56,970 bases of DNA from Mycolicibacillus trivialis. GTDB lineage: Bacteria > Actinomycetota > Actinomycetes > Mycobacteriales > Mycobacteriaceae. The position numbers and the translations under genes are program-made. Below the pieces are notes generated by a model. It ran no database searches. It was not told the DNA's origin and saw nothing but the letters and a program-made list of their open reading frames with translations. This document shows, in pieces, positions 27,910 through 35,313 of the stretch; position 1 is the first letter of the stretch; every line of letters starts with the position of its first letter. The DNA lies in NCBI RefSeq assembly GCF_002102395.1, contig NZ_LQPZ01000050.1, positions 1-56,970 of the forward strand. Reading direction: 5' to 3'.

Positions 27910-29214
27910 TCAGATGTCCTCCGGTTCGGTGATGGCGAACGGCAACATCTCCTGTGCGGTCGCGAAATTCTCGGCCAATGCGTCGGAGTTCTCCGCGCCC
28001 AGATACAGGGTGGCCAGCGCGTATCGGTAGGGATCCTGGTTGGGCAGTTCGGAGAGCCGGTCACCGGGCGCCACCGACAGTTCAACGATGGTGTCGGGAT
28101 AGTGCTCGGCCACCTTGGCGATGTCGGCCTGGGAGGGCACGGCGTCGACCACGCCGTCGCCTCGGTGCCCCATCGTGCATTTGGCGGCGGCGCCGAACCG
28201 GCCTGCGCGCGCGCCGGGGCGGGGCCGGTTGCCCAGCGCGATGTCGATCGCGTACTCGTGGTTGGACATCCCGTCGACCTTGGCGAACAGGTTGCTGTGG
28301 GATTGGGAGATGCGGGTATTGATCTCGATCAGCCACAGCTTGTCGGTTTCGGCATCCCACATGAACTCGACGTTGAAGCAACCGTTGTCGAACCCGGTGT
28401 GGCGCATGAGCCGTTCGGTGGCGTCGATCATCCGCTGCTGCACCGGCTCACTCACCGAAGCGGCCGGATAGTCGAGGCGGTCGAAGCTGTGCCCGTCGTC
28501 GGTTTTGTGCATGTCGACCAGGCCGTGGACGATGAATTCGCCGTGGTACATCGAACCTTCCGGCGCGGCCTGGATGCCGTCGATGATCTCCTCGGCCAGA
28601 CACCACGTTCCGGTCACCTCGCCGACTTCCTCGGGCAGGTCGATCATCGCCAGCGCCTCGTCGAAGGCCTCACCGTACCGGCCGATGTCCTCCCTGATCT
28701 CACCGAGCGCCCGGGCGAACTCGTCGGCGTTGTGGATCTCGAAACCGAGCTGAGAGGAATGCGATTTGATCGGTTTGATCCAGAACGGGAAGGCCAGATC
28801 GCCGGAGTCCAAGACGGCGTCCAACGCGTCGTCGTCGAACGGATCGAAGGCGGCGAAGCCGGGAACGCATTCCGGTGCCGCCTCCCGCTGCATCAGCCGG
28901 GACCAGTACTTGTGTTCGCAGGCCAACACGCTGCGCAGGCTCGGTGAGGGGATGTCGTGTTCCGCGGCGAGCAGGGGACCGAGCACGCTGGTGGGGAAAT
29001 CCCAGTGCGCGATGATCGCGTCGACACTGCCGTCGAAATCGGCGAGTTCGGCGCGGGCGTCATCCAGCAGCGGGGCCAGTTCGTAGAACTCGGTGTCGAC
29101 GAGCCGGTCATGGTCGAGCAGGCCGTGGAAGCACAGGTCGCGGGCACCGGCCACGGTGTCGAGTTCGCCTCGCTGCCGGTCACTGAGACCGAGGACGAAA
29201 ATGTTTCGGGGCAT
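27910..29214 (-). CDS. ATP-grasp domain protein (carboxylate-amine ligase-like)
   Basis: This 434-residue protein has an ATP-grasp fold. The nucleotide-binding lysine segment is WIKPIKSHSS (145-154). The metal-binding acidic residues lie in FNVEFM (280-285, E283) and LIEINTRIS (295-303). The N-terminal 90 residues look like the preATP-grasp Rossmann domain (NIFVLGLSD). ATP-grasp enzymes make acyl-phosphate intermediates and join a carboxylate to an amine or thiol, so this one probably forms an amide bond in a small molecule or dipeptide. The chosen ATG at 29214 begins MPRNIFVLGL. The frame is open farther upstream but overlaps the divergent esterase. It is coupled with a CocE-type hydrolase. 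No product can be named. Confidence 0.82.
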   Translation of the reverse strand: MPRNIFVLGLSDRQRGELDTVAGARDLCFHGLLDHDRLVDTEFYELAPLLDDARAELADFDGSVDAIIAHWDFPTSVLGPLLAAEHDIPSPSLRSVLACEHKYWSRLMQREAAPECVPGFAAFDPFDDDALDAVLDSGDLAFPFWIKPIKSHSSQLGFEIHNADEFARALGEIREDIGRYGEAFDEALAMIDLPEEVGEVTGTWCLAEEIIDGIQAAPEGSMYHGEFIVHGLVDMHKTDDGHSFDRLDYPAASVSEPVQQRMIDATERLMRHTGFDNGCFNVEFMWDAETDKLWLIEINTRISQSHSNLFAKVDGMSNHEYAIDIALGNRPRPGARAGRFGAAAKCTMGHRGDGVVDAVPSQADIAKVAEHYPDTIVELSVAPGDRLSELPNQDPYRYALATLYLGAENSDALAENFATAQEMLPFAITEPEDI

Positions 29215-29293
29215 GCCGGCAGGGGTGCCCGGTTTGGATCCCGACAAACGGGCCGATGTTGAAGCGCCTGGGAAACCGGGTACCCGCCGTTTC

Positions 29294-30202
29294 ATGGTGT
29301 CTTTTGCCGCCCGTCGGGAGATGGCGTCGCTACGCGCCAGCCACAGCAAACGGTTCTACGCCGATCCGTCCACGATGCGGGCCAAGCTGGCGAAGCACCA
29401 GCACCCCAGCAAGACCCGTCCGCCGCGGTGGGCGCGGCGCGGGGTGCGGTTTGCCGCCGAACTGGTCGGCGGGGTGCGCTGCTACATCTTCGCGCCGCGC
29501 CCGCAAGCCGGCCTGGAAACCCACCGCATCCTGCACTTCCACGGCGGCGGCTTCGTCGAGGAGCCCGAAGCCCACCACTGGCGGTTCATGCGGTGGCTGG
29601 TGCGCCACACCGGCGCCACGGTCATCTTCCCGATCTACCCGCTGTGCCCCACCGCCGGGCACCAGCGCATCCGGGCGTGTGTGCACGCCGTCTACGACCG
29701 GTTCCTCGCCGACTTCGACGGCCCGCACTTCGTGTTCGGGGATTCCGCCGGCGGGGCGCTGACCCTCGACCTGGTCGACACGCTGCGCACCGATCGCCAG
29801 CGGCTGCCGACCGGGCTGGGGCTGTTCTCGCCGTGGCTGGACCTGGGCGTCAGCGACCCGCGCTCCGAGGAGATCGACGCGGCCGATCCCGAACTGGGCG
29901 TCGCCGGGCTGCGGCAGGCCGGACACTGGTACGCCGGGCCAGAACCGCTCGACGACCCGGGCATCAGCCCGATCTACCAGGATCTCGCCGGGTTCCCGCC
30001 GATCGCGGTATTCACCGGTACCAGCGACATCCTCAACCCCGACGCCCATCGCGTCGCCGAAGCCGGCACCCGCCGCGGTGTCCGGGTCGACCTGCACGAG
30101 TACGACGGGATGTTCCACAACTGGGTGATGCAGAAGATCCCCGAAGGCGCTCGGGCCCGCACCGAGGTGGCCCGCTTCCTGGACCGAGCCCGCGACGGTT
30201 AG
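29294..30202 (+). CDS. HSL-family alpha/beta hydrolase (esterase/lipase)
   Basis: This 302-residue protein has the hormone-sensitive-lipase oxyanion motif HGGG (83-86) and the nucleophile motif GDSAGG (149-154, Ser151). The catalytic acid lies near SDILNPDA and the histidine in GMFHNWVM. It is a cytoplasmic esterase of the family IV type. The start at ATG 29294 is the most likely because the ORF upstream overlaps the divergent ATP-grasp gene, but no strong ribosome binding site is visible and an ATG at 29321 is possible. Divergent from the ATP-grasp/CocE pair with an 79-base gap that may hold shared control. Confidence 0.85.
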   Translation: MVSFAARREMASLRASHSKRFYADPSTMRAKLAKHQHPSKTRPPRWARRGVRFAAELVGGVRCYIFAPRPQAGLETHRILHFHGGGFVEEPEAHHWRFMRWLVRHTGATVIFPIYPLCPTAGHQRIRACVHAVYDRFLADFDGPHFVFGDSAGGALTLDLVDTLRTDRQRLPTGLGLFSPWLDLGVSDPRSEEIDAADPELGVAGLRQAGHWYAGPEPLDDPGISPIYQDLAGFPPIAVFTGTSDILNPDAHRVAEAGTRRGVRVDLHEYDGMFHNWVMQKIPEGARARTEVARFLDRARDG

Positions 30203-30210
30203 CCGGAAGC

Positions 30211-30417
30211 TCAGTCGTCGCGGGCCATGCGCAGAGCGGTCGCCATGCCGTCGATCCAGACCTCGAGCATGTATTCGGTCGCCGGCGGGTGATCGGCCGG
30301 CATGAACGTCTTCATCAGCTTGTGGACCCGTGCGCGAGCCAGTTTCTGGAAGTCGGGGTCCTCCAACTCGGGGAATTCGTCGTACTCGCTGCCGACCGCC
30401 GCGTTCTCGACACTCAT
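30211..30417 (-). CDS. Small conserved hypothetical protein (68 aa)
   Basis: This is an acidic/helical 68-residue protein. The N-terminus is acidic (EYDEFPELEDPDF), followed by a helix with KLARARVHKLMKTFM and a C-terminal helix EYMLEVWIDGMATALRMARDD. No domain is recognised. Coding is supported by a good site (GGAAGG) before the ATG at 30417 and by typical codon use. It ends 8 bases from the HSL-type hydrolase stop, so the two genes converge. Its own upstream region is the 81-base gap from otsB2. Confidence 0.65.
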   Translation of the reverse strand: MSVENAAVGSEYDEFPELEDPDFQKLARARVHKLMKTFMPADHPPATEYMLEVWIDGMATALRMARDD

Positions 30418-30498
30418 CGCCGACCCTTCCTTCCTCGCGCCCGTGCCGCGTGCAACCCCGGCAGCGACGAAGTTGTTTCCGCGGCCGCTCCGGGCTGG

Positions 30499-31695
30499 TC
30501 AGCTCCGCCCGGACGAGCCGGCCGCGGTGATCGCCTCGGCGAGCCGCTCGGTGAACGCGCGAGCCTGCTGCGGACTGTCGAGCGCGAACCGCGCCGCGGT
30601 GGCGCGGTCCCCGTCGTCGCTGTGCCGCACGATGATTCCCACACCGTCGGCGTCGACCGCGTCGAACGCGTCCTCGTCGGTGATGTCGTCACCGAGAAAA
30701 ATGGGCAGCAGCCGCTCGGCGGCGCCGCCGGCGGTCATCCGGTCGGTCACCCAGCGCAGGGTGCGGCCCTTGTCCCAGTCGATGTCGGGACGCAGCTCGA
30801 TCACCTCGCGTCCGGTGGTCACCCGCAGTCCGCTGTCCCGTCCGGCGGCGCGCACCGCCGAGGTCACCTCCGCGACCCGGTCCCGGGCGGCGTTGCGGTA
30901 GTGCACCGCCACCGCGAACGTCTTGTGTTCGACTGCGGCGCCTGCGACGTCGGCGAGCCGCTCGCGCAACGCGTCGGCGACGCGCTGCAGCACCGGGATC
31001 GCCTGTGCGGCGGTGTCGTTGCGGTGCCGGGACCCGTCGGGTGCGGTCAGCTCGAAACCGTGGCTGCCGGCGTACCACAGCCCGGGAACACCCACCCGGT
31101 CGGTGACGTCGGCGAGGTCGCGGCCGCTGAGGATCGCCACCGGGCAGACCCGGGCGAGCGCGCGCAACGCTGCATCGGCGCCCGGTGTGAGCGCGGCGGC
31201 GTCGGGGTCGTCGACGATGTCGGAGAGGGTGCCGTCGAAATCGAAGAACACCGCCGCCGACCGGTCGGCGAGCAGCTGCCCGAGGTCCAGGGCGGTCATC
31301 GCGTCGGGCAGGGCGGACATCCGCCGGTCGCCGCCGCGGACGGTGATCTCGGCGAGGTCGGCGACCACCGCGTCGGCGCCGCCGCGGCGCAACCCGTCTT
31401 TGTCGTCGCCGAACCCGATCACCAGCGCGAACCCGGCGCGGCGGGCGGCGGTGACGCCGTCTTCGGTGCCGGCGATCACCACCGCGCGATCCGGGCGCAC
31501 CCGTAGTCGCCGGGCGGCGTCTTCGGCACCGCCGGCGGCGTGGACGTCGAACCCGCCGCCGGCAAGCGACGCGAGGGCGGCGGTGCCCACCCCGCTGGCC
31601 TCGAGCAGCGTGGCGAGGGCGGACGGGTCCGTCGCCGTGGCCGTGGAGTCGAACACCACCGCGTCGTGGCGACGCGGGTCGATGATCACCGGCAC
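30499..31695 (-). CDS. otsB2: Trehalose-6-phosphate phosphatase OtsB2
   Basis: It dephosphorylates trehalose-6-phosphate to trehalose in the OtsA-OtsB pathway. The 398-residue protein has an N-terminal HAD-like accessory domain (residues 1-125) and the catalytic HAD domain starting at DFDGTLSD (152-159). The latter contains ILSGRD, HYRNA and the C-terminal LGDDITDEDAF. The GTG start at 31695 was chosen because GAGGAGGT lies upstream and the product then starts VPVIIDPRRHDAV, as in mycobacterial OtsB2 (Rv3372). A long open frame continues upstream but runs over the divergent stress-protein gene and is not coding. Trehalose is essential for mycolic acid transfer in mycobacteria. Confidence 0.93.
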   Translation of the reverse strand: MPVIIDPRRHDAVVFDSTATATDPSALATLLEASGVGTAALASLAGGGFDVHAAGGAEDAARRLRVRPDRAVVIAGTEDGVTAARRAGFALVIGFGDDKDGLRRGGADAVVADLAEITVRGGDRRMSALPDAMTALDLGQLLADRSAAVFFDFDGTLSDIVDDPDAAALTPGADAALRALARVCPVAILSGRDLADVTDRVGVPGLWYAGSHGFELTAPDGSRHRNDTAAQAIPVLQRVADALRERLADVAGAAVEHKTFAVAVHYRNAARDRVAEVTSAVRAAGRDSGLRVTTGREVIELRPDIDWDKGRTLRWVTDRMTAGGAAERLLPIFLGDDITDEDAFDAVDADGVGIIVRHSDDGDRATAARFALDSPQQARAFTERLAEAITAAGSSGRS

Positions 31696-31836
31696 CTGTC
31701 CACCTCCTCGGCGCGTGCGACGCGCGCCTCCGACGATGCCACAACCCGTCGGTAGCCGCGTCCGGCCCGCCACGGCGTGGTATGTCTTGGGGTGACAGCA
31801 GGCCGGGCCACGGTGGCCCGGCGAGAGGAGACCGTC

Positions 31837-32724
31837 ATGGCCGCACCGGACGAACACCGAGGGATCGTCGTCGCGGTCGACGGGTCGCCGTCGGCGCGGG
31901 TGGCGGTCGACTGGGCCGCCCGCACCGCCGGGCTGCGCGGGGTGGACCTCACGCTGGTGCACGTGCTCGCCTCGCCGGTGGCGATGACGTTCCCGGAGAC
32001 CCCGATGCCGCCCGGCTACGCCCAGTGGCAGGAGGAGCAGGGCCGCGAGTTCGTGCAGTCCGGGGTGGACCTGGTCGACGAAATCGAGGCCGACGCCCGG
32101 CCCACCCGGGTGCGCGGTGAGATCGTGACCGGCTCGGTCATCCCCACGCTGGTCGAGATGAGTAAGAAGGCCACCATGCTGGTGGCCGGGTCGCGCGGGC
32201 ACGGGTGGTTGCGCAGGCGGCTGCTCGGGTCGGTCAGCTCCGGGTTGCTGCACCACGCGCAGTGCCCGGTGGCGGTCATCCACGACGAGGACATGCCGGC
32301 GCCCAATCCGGCGACCGCCCCGGTGGTGGTCGGGGTCGACGGCTCCCCGGTCTCGGATGCGGCCGTCGCGCTGGCGTTCGAGGAAGCATCGTTCCGGCGG
32401 GTACCGCTGGTGGCGGTCAATGCGTGGACCGAGATGACCCCGGATCTGGTTCCGGGCCTGGACTTTCCGGCGATGGCCGCGGAGGCCGAGCGGGTGTTGG
32501 CCGAGCAGCTCGCCGGTTGGCAGGAGAGTTACCCCGACGTCGAGGTGCGCCGCGTGGTGGTGCCCGGCCGGCCTGCCGACCGGCTGCTCGAGCAGGCTGA
32601 GTCGGCGCAGCTGCTGGTGTTGGGCAGCCACGGCCGCGGCGGGTTCACCGGGATGCTGCTGGGTTCGGTGAGCGCGGCGGTGGTCCAGTCGGCACAGACA
32701 CCGGTTGTCGTGGTGCGTCGCTGA
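31837..32724 (+). CDS. Universal stress protein (two Usp domains)
   Basis: This 295-residue protein is a tandem Usp. Both domains have the strand AVDGSPSA / VDGSPVSD start. The ATP-site motif of domain one is GSRGHGWLRRRLLGSVS and of domain two is GSHGRGGFTGMLLGSVS. ATP-binding Usp proteins of this type act in dormancy or stress adaptation in mycobacteria. The ATG at 31837 follows GAGAGGAG. It is divergent from otsB2 with 141 bases between. I do not see a clear DosR box in that gap, so hypoxic control is not supported by sequence. Confidence 0.92.
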   Translation: MAAPDEHRGIVVAVDGSPSARVAVDWAARTAGLRGVDLTLVHVLASPVAMTFPETPMPPGYAQWQEEQGREFVQSGVDLVDEIEADARPTRVRGEIVTGSVIPTLVEMSKKATMLVAGSRGHGWLRRRLLGSVSSGLLHHAQCPVAVIHDEDMPAPNPATAPVVVGVDGSPVSDAAVALAFEEASFRRVPLVAVNAWTEMTPDLVPGLDFPAMAAEAERVLAEQLAGWQESYPDVEVRRVVVPGRPADRLLEQAESAQLLVLGSHGRGGFTGMLLGSVSAAVVQSAQTPVVVVRR

Positions 32725-32737
32725 CGATTTCGGCGCT

Positions 32738-34027
32738 TCATGGTCCCAGCACCCGGCGGGTGTGCTCGTTGGCGAAGACCCGGTCGGGGTCGAGTCGGTC
32801 GCGCACCGCGGCGAAGCGCTCCCACTGCGGGTAGCGCTCACGAAGGGTTTCGGCGGTCAGGTAGTGGCGTTTGCCCCAGTGCGGGCGGCCGGCATAGCCG
32901 GCCATGATCTCCTCCACGCCGCGGAAGAACCGCTCGAATTCCATTCCGCGATACTGATGCACCGCGATGTAGCAGGTGTCGCGGCCGTGCGCGGTGGATA
33001 GTAAGGCCTCGTCGCCCGCGGCGAACCGCACCTCGATCGGGAACATGATCGGCAGCCGCTGCCGGTGCACCAAATCGATGACGTCACGGATCGCCGCGGT
33101 GGCGTGTTCGCGGCCGATGGCGTACTCCATCTCGGTGAACTTCACCCGCCGCTCGGTGGCGTAGACCTTGTACGCGTGATCGCAGGTGTTCGCCGACGAC
33201 ATCATCGCGGTGATCAGCCGGTTCAACTGCGGTGCGGCGACGGGGAACCGGCGACCGGCCCGACAGATCGCCGCCAACCCGCCGTTCTCGACCATCTCGT
33301 TGAGCCTGCGTCGCCAATGCGGCGTGGGGGTGGGCGGTTCGGTGCTGCGCCGGGTGGTGCGGGTCAGCGCGGTCTTGCTGTAGGGGAAGACGAAGAACTC
33401 GAAATGGTCGTTGCCGTCGACGTATTCGTCGAGTCGTTCGAGGGTGTCGGCCAGGGCGCGCGGTTCGTCACGACGGTGCAGGGTGTACAGCGGCACCGTC
33501 TGCACGGTGACCTGGGAGATCACCCCGAGCGCCCCGAGGGACACCCGCGCCGCCAGATAATCGTCGCCGTCGGCGACATCGACGACCTGTCCGGTGGCGG
33601 TGATCAGCCGCAGCGAGACGATCTGCGCGGACAGGTTGGGGAACCCGATCCCGGTGCCGTGGGTGGCGGTCGCGGTCGCCCCGGTGATCGACTGGGCATC
33701 GATGTCGCCCTGGTTGGCCAGGCCGAGACCGCAGGCGGCCAGTTGTGCCCCCAGCGCGTGCAGCGTCGCACCGCCCTGGATGGTCACCAGCCCGCTGGCC
33801 GGATCGGCGTCGAGCACCCGTTGCAGTCCGGTCATGTCGATCATCACGCCGTCGGTGCAGGCGCAGTCGGTGAACGAATGCCCGCTGCCCACCGCACGGA
33901 CGGTGCGGCCGGCCTGCGCGGCGCGGGCGATGACGTCGACCAACTCGTCCTCGGCGGACGGGCGCACCAGCGCGGCCGGTGTGCAGCGCTGCTCACCGGT
34001 CCAGTTCCGCCAGCTCGTGGGTGTCAC
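32738..34027 (-). CDS. FAD-linked L-gulono/D-arabinono-1,4-lactone oxidase family protein
   Basis: This 429-residue flavoprotein has an N-terminal FAD-binding PCMH domain. The motif VGSGHSFTD holds His50, a candidate for covalent flavin attachment. GATLHALGAQLAACGLGLANQGDIDAQ and the C-terminal ALO-type domain (HWGKRHYLT) follow. It most resembles mycobacterial L-gulono-1,4-lactone dehydrogenase (Rv1771), which uses cytochrome c rather than oxygen. Its start overlaps the preceding PLP-enzyme stop by 4 bases (ATGA), so they are co-translated. The pairing also resembles Rv1769-Rv1771 of M. tuberculosis, though here it is moved to this locus. Confidence 0.88.
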   Translation of the reverse strand: MTPTSWRNWTGEQRCTPAALVRPSAEDELVDVIARAAQAGRTVRAVGSGHSFTDCACTDGVMIDMTGLQRVLDADPASGLVTIQGGATLHALGAQLAACGLGLANQGDIDAQSITGATATATHGTGIGFPNLSAQIVSLRLITATGQVVDVADGDDYLAARVSLGALGVISQVTVQTVPLYTLHRRDEPRALADTLERLDEYVDGNDHFEFFVFPYSKTALTRTTRRSTEPPTPTPHWRRRLNEMVENGGLAAICRAGRRFPVAAPQLNRLITAMMSSANTCDHAYKVYATERRVKFTEMEYAIGREHATAAIRDVIDLVHRQRLPIMFPIEVRFAAGDEALLSTAHGRDTCYIAVHQYRGMEFERFFRGVEEIMAGYAGRPHWGKRHYLTAETLRERYPQWERFAAVRDRLDPDRVFANEHTRRVLGP

Positions 34028-35244
34028 AGGAACGTCTGTCCCTCACCGCGGTAGGTCGGCACGCAGTCGACGATCTCCGAGCCGCTGACCAGGTAGAGCC
34101 GGTCGAACCGTTCGCACAGCTCGCCGGCCTTGGCGTGCCGGAGATAGACGGTGTCGCCGACCCGTAGTCGCCGCGCCGGCTCCCCGTGCAACGGGGTCTG
34201 CACCTCCCCGGCGCCCTCCATCGCGTCGAGCCGCAACCCGGGCGGCAGGTAGGGGACCGGCATCCGGTCCTTGCCACCGACCCCGCTGGCCAGGTACCCG
34301 CCGCCGAGTGCGGTCACGCAGGTGGGGCCGAACCGGCGCGCCACCGGCAGGGCGAACATCGCCGCCGGCTCCAGCGTGAACGCCGAGTAGGAGTCGAACA
34401 GTGCCGGAGCGTAGAACCCGGATCCCGCGGTGGCCTCGGTGACGGCCGGCTCGTCGGCGACCAGTTGCAGATCGCCGGTGCCGCCGGCGTTGACGATGCG
34501 CAGATCGGCGACCTCGCGCACCAGTTCCACCGCGCGGGCGCGGCGCTCGCGGAGTTCGGCGAACGAGGCTCGCTGCAACCAGCGGATCACCCGGTTCTGC
34601 AAGGGTTTTCCGGCGACGTCGTCGCCGACCCCGGCGATGTGACCCTCGTAGCACATCAGCGCGGCCAGGGTCAGGTTCGGGCGCCGGGCGATCTCCTCGG
34701 CGAGGGCGCGGGCCTGCTCGGGGGTGCGCAGCGGGGAGCGTTTGGGGCCGATCTTCAGCCCGGCGCGCCGGTAGCCGGCGTCGAGGTCCAGACCCAACCG
34801 CACCGGCCGGTCGGTGGCGGCCTGGATCAGGTCCAGGTGTTCGACGCTGTCGACCATGACGATCGGCGCACCGTCGGGATCGTCGGCGGTGCGCTCGCCC
34901 AACTCGCGCAACCCGGCCTGGTCGGTGGTCGGGTAGGCCAGCATGAGGTTGGTGAAGCCGCGGCCGGCCAGCCAGAGGGTCTCGGCCAGGGTGAAGGTCA
35001 ACAGCCCGTCGAAACGGTCGTCGGCGTCGAGGATCCGGCGTTGCAGGTCCCGGCATCGCAGCGACTTGGAGGCCACCCGGATCGGTTTCGTCCCGGCCAG
35101 GGCGAGCAGCTGCGCGGCGTTGCTCCACAGGGCGTCGAGATCGACGAACGCGAACGGCGTGTCCCGGTCGGCGAAGGCGGCCCGGTAGCGCTGCAGGCGG
35201 CGGTCCGGATCCAGACCCGGTGGGGGACCGGTGACGTCGGGCAC
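34024..35244 (-). CDS. Fold-type III PLP enzyme (D-amino-acid aldolase/dehydratase or alanine racemase N-domain)
   Basis: This 406-residue protein has the fold-type III barrel. Lys60 in IRVASKSLRC is the likely PLP lysine. The barrel segments include LMLAYPTTDQAGL, VRLGLDLDAGYRRAG and ALMCYEGHIAGVGDD. The C-terminal domain holds VYLRHAKAGELCERF, the metal-dependent part seen in D-threonine aldolase and D-serine dehydratase. The substrate is likely a D-amino acid but cannot be named. It overlaps the downstream lactone-oxidase gene at ATGA. Its upstream gap to dnaE2 contains the LexA box, although that operator points to dnaE2 by distance. Confidence 0.85.
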   Translation of the reverse strand: MPDVTGPPPGLDPDRRLQRYRAAFADRDTPFAFVDLDALWSNAAQLLALAGTKPIRVASKSLRCRDLQRRILDADDRFDGLLTFTLAETLWLAGRGFTNLMLAYPTTDQAGLRELGERTADDPDGAPIVMVDSVEHLDLIQAATDRPVRLGLDLDAGYRRAGLKIGPKRSPLRTPEQARALAEEIARRPNLTLAALMCYEGHIAGVGDDVAGKPLQNRVIRWLQRASFAELRERRARAVELVREVADLRIVNAGGTGDLQLVADEPAVTEATAGSGFYAPALFDSYSAFTLEPAAMFALPVARRFGPTCVTALGGGYLASGVGGKDRMPVPYLPPGLRLDAMEGAGEVQTPLHGEPARRLRVGDTVYLRHAKAGELCERFDRLYLVSGSEIVDCVPTYRGEGQTFL

Positions 35245-35285
35245 GTCGCCACCCTACTGAATCGGACCGGCCGCGACGAGCGTAA

Positions 35286-35301
35286 TCGAATGTTTGTTCG
35301 A
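35286..35301 (+). promoter_or_regulatory. LexA (SOS) box upstream of dnaE2
   Basis: TCGAATGTTTGTTCGA matches the palindromic LexA consensus TCGAAC-N4-GTTCGA with one change. It ends 12 bases before the dnaE2 start. It shares the same arrangement as the imuA' box, as expected for the co-induced mutagenesis set. Confidence 0.85.
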
Positions 35302-35313
35302 TATGATGGGGCG

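Noticed and set aside
29228..29280. Inverted CCCGGTTT / AAACCGGG pair, 37 bases apart, between the ATP-grasp gene and the esterase.
   Set aside because: The arms are 8 bases and widely spaced, so chance is plausible in this GC-rich DNA.
31696..32841. Upstream extension of otsB2 across the universal stress protein gene.
   Set aside because: It is antisense to a clear two-domain Usp gene, and a strong ribosome site with GTG at 31695 gives the proper OtsB2 N-terminus.
34186..35313. N-terminal extension of dnaE2 by about 376 residues.
   Set aside because: The extension is antisense to the PLP-enzyme gene and crosses the LexA box; the DnaE2 family length fits a start at 35314.
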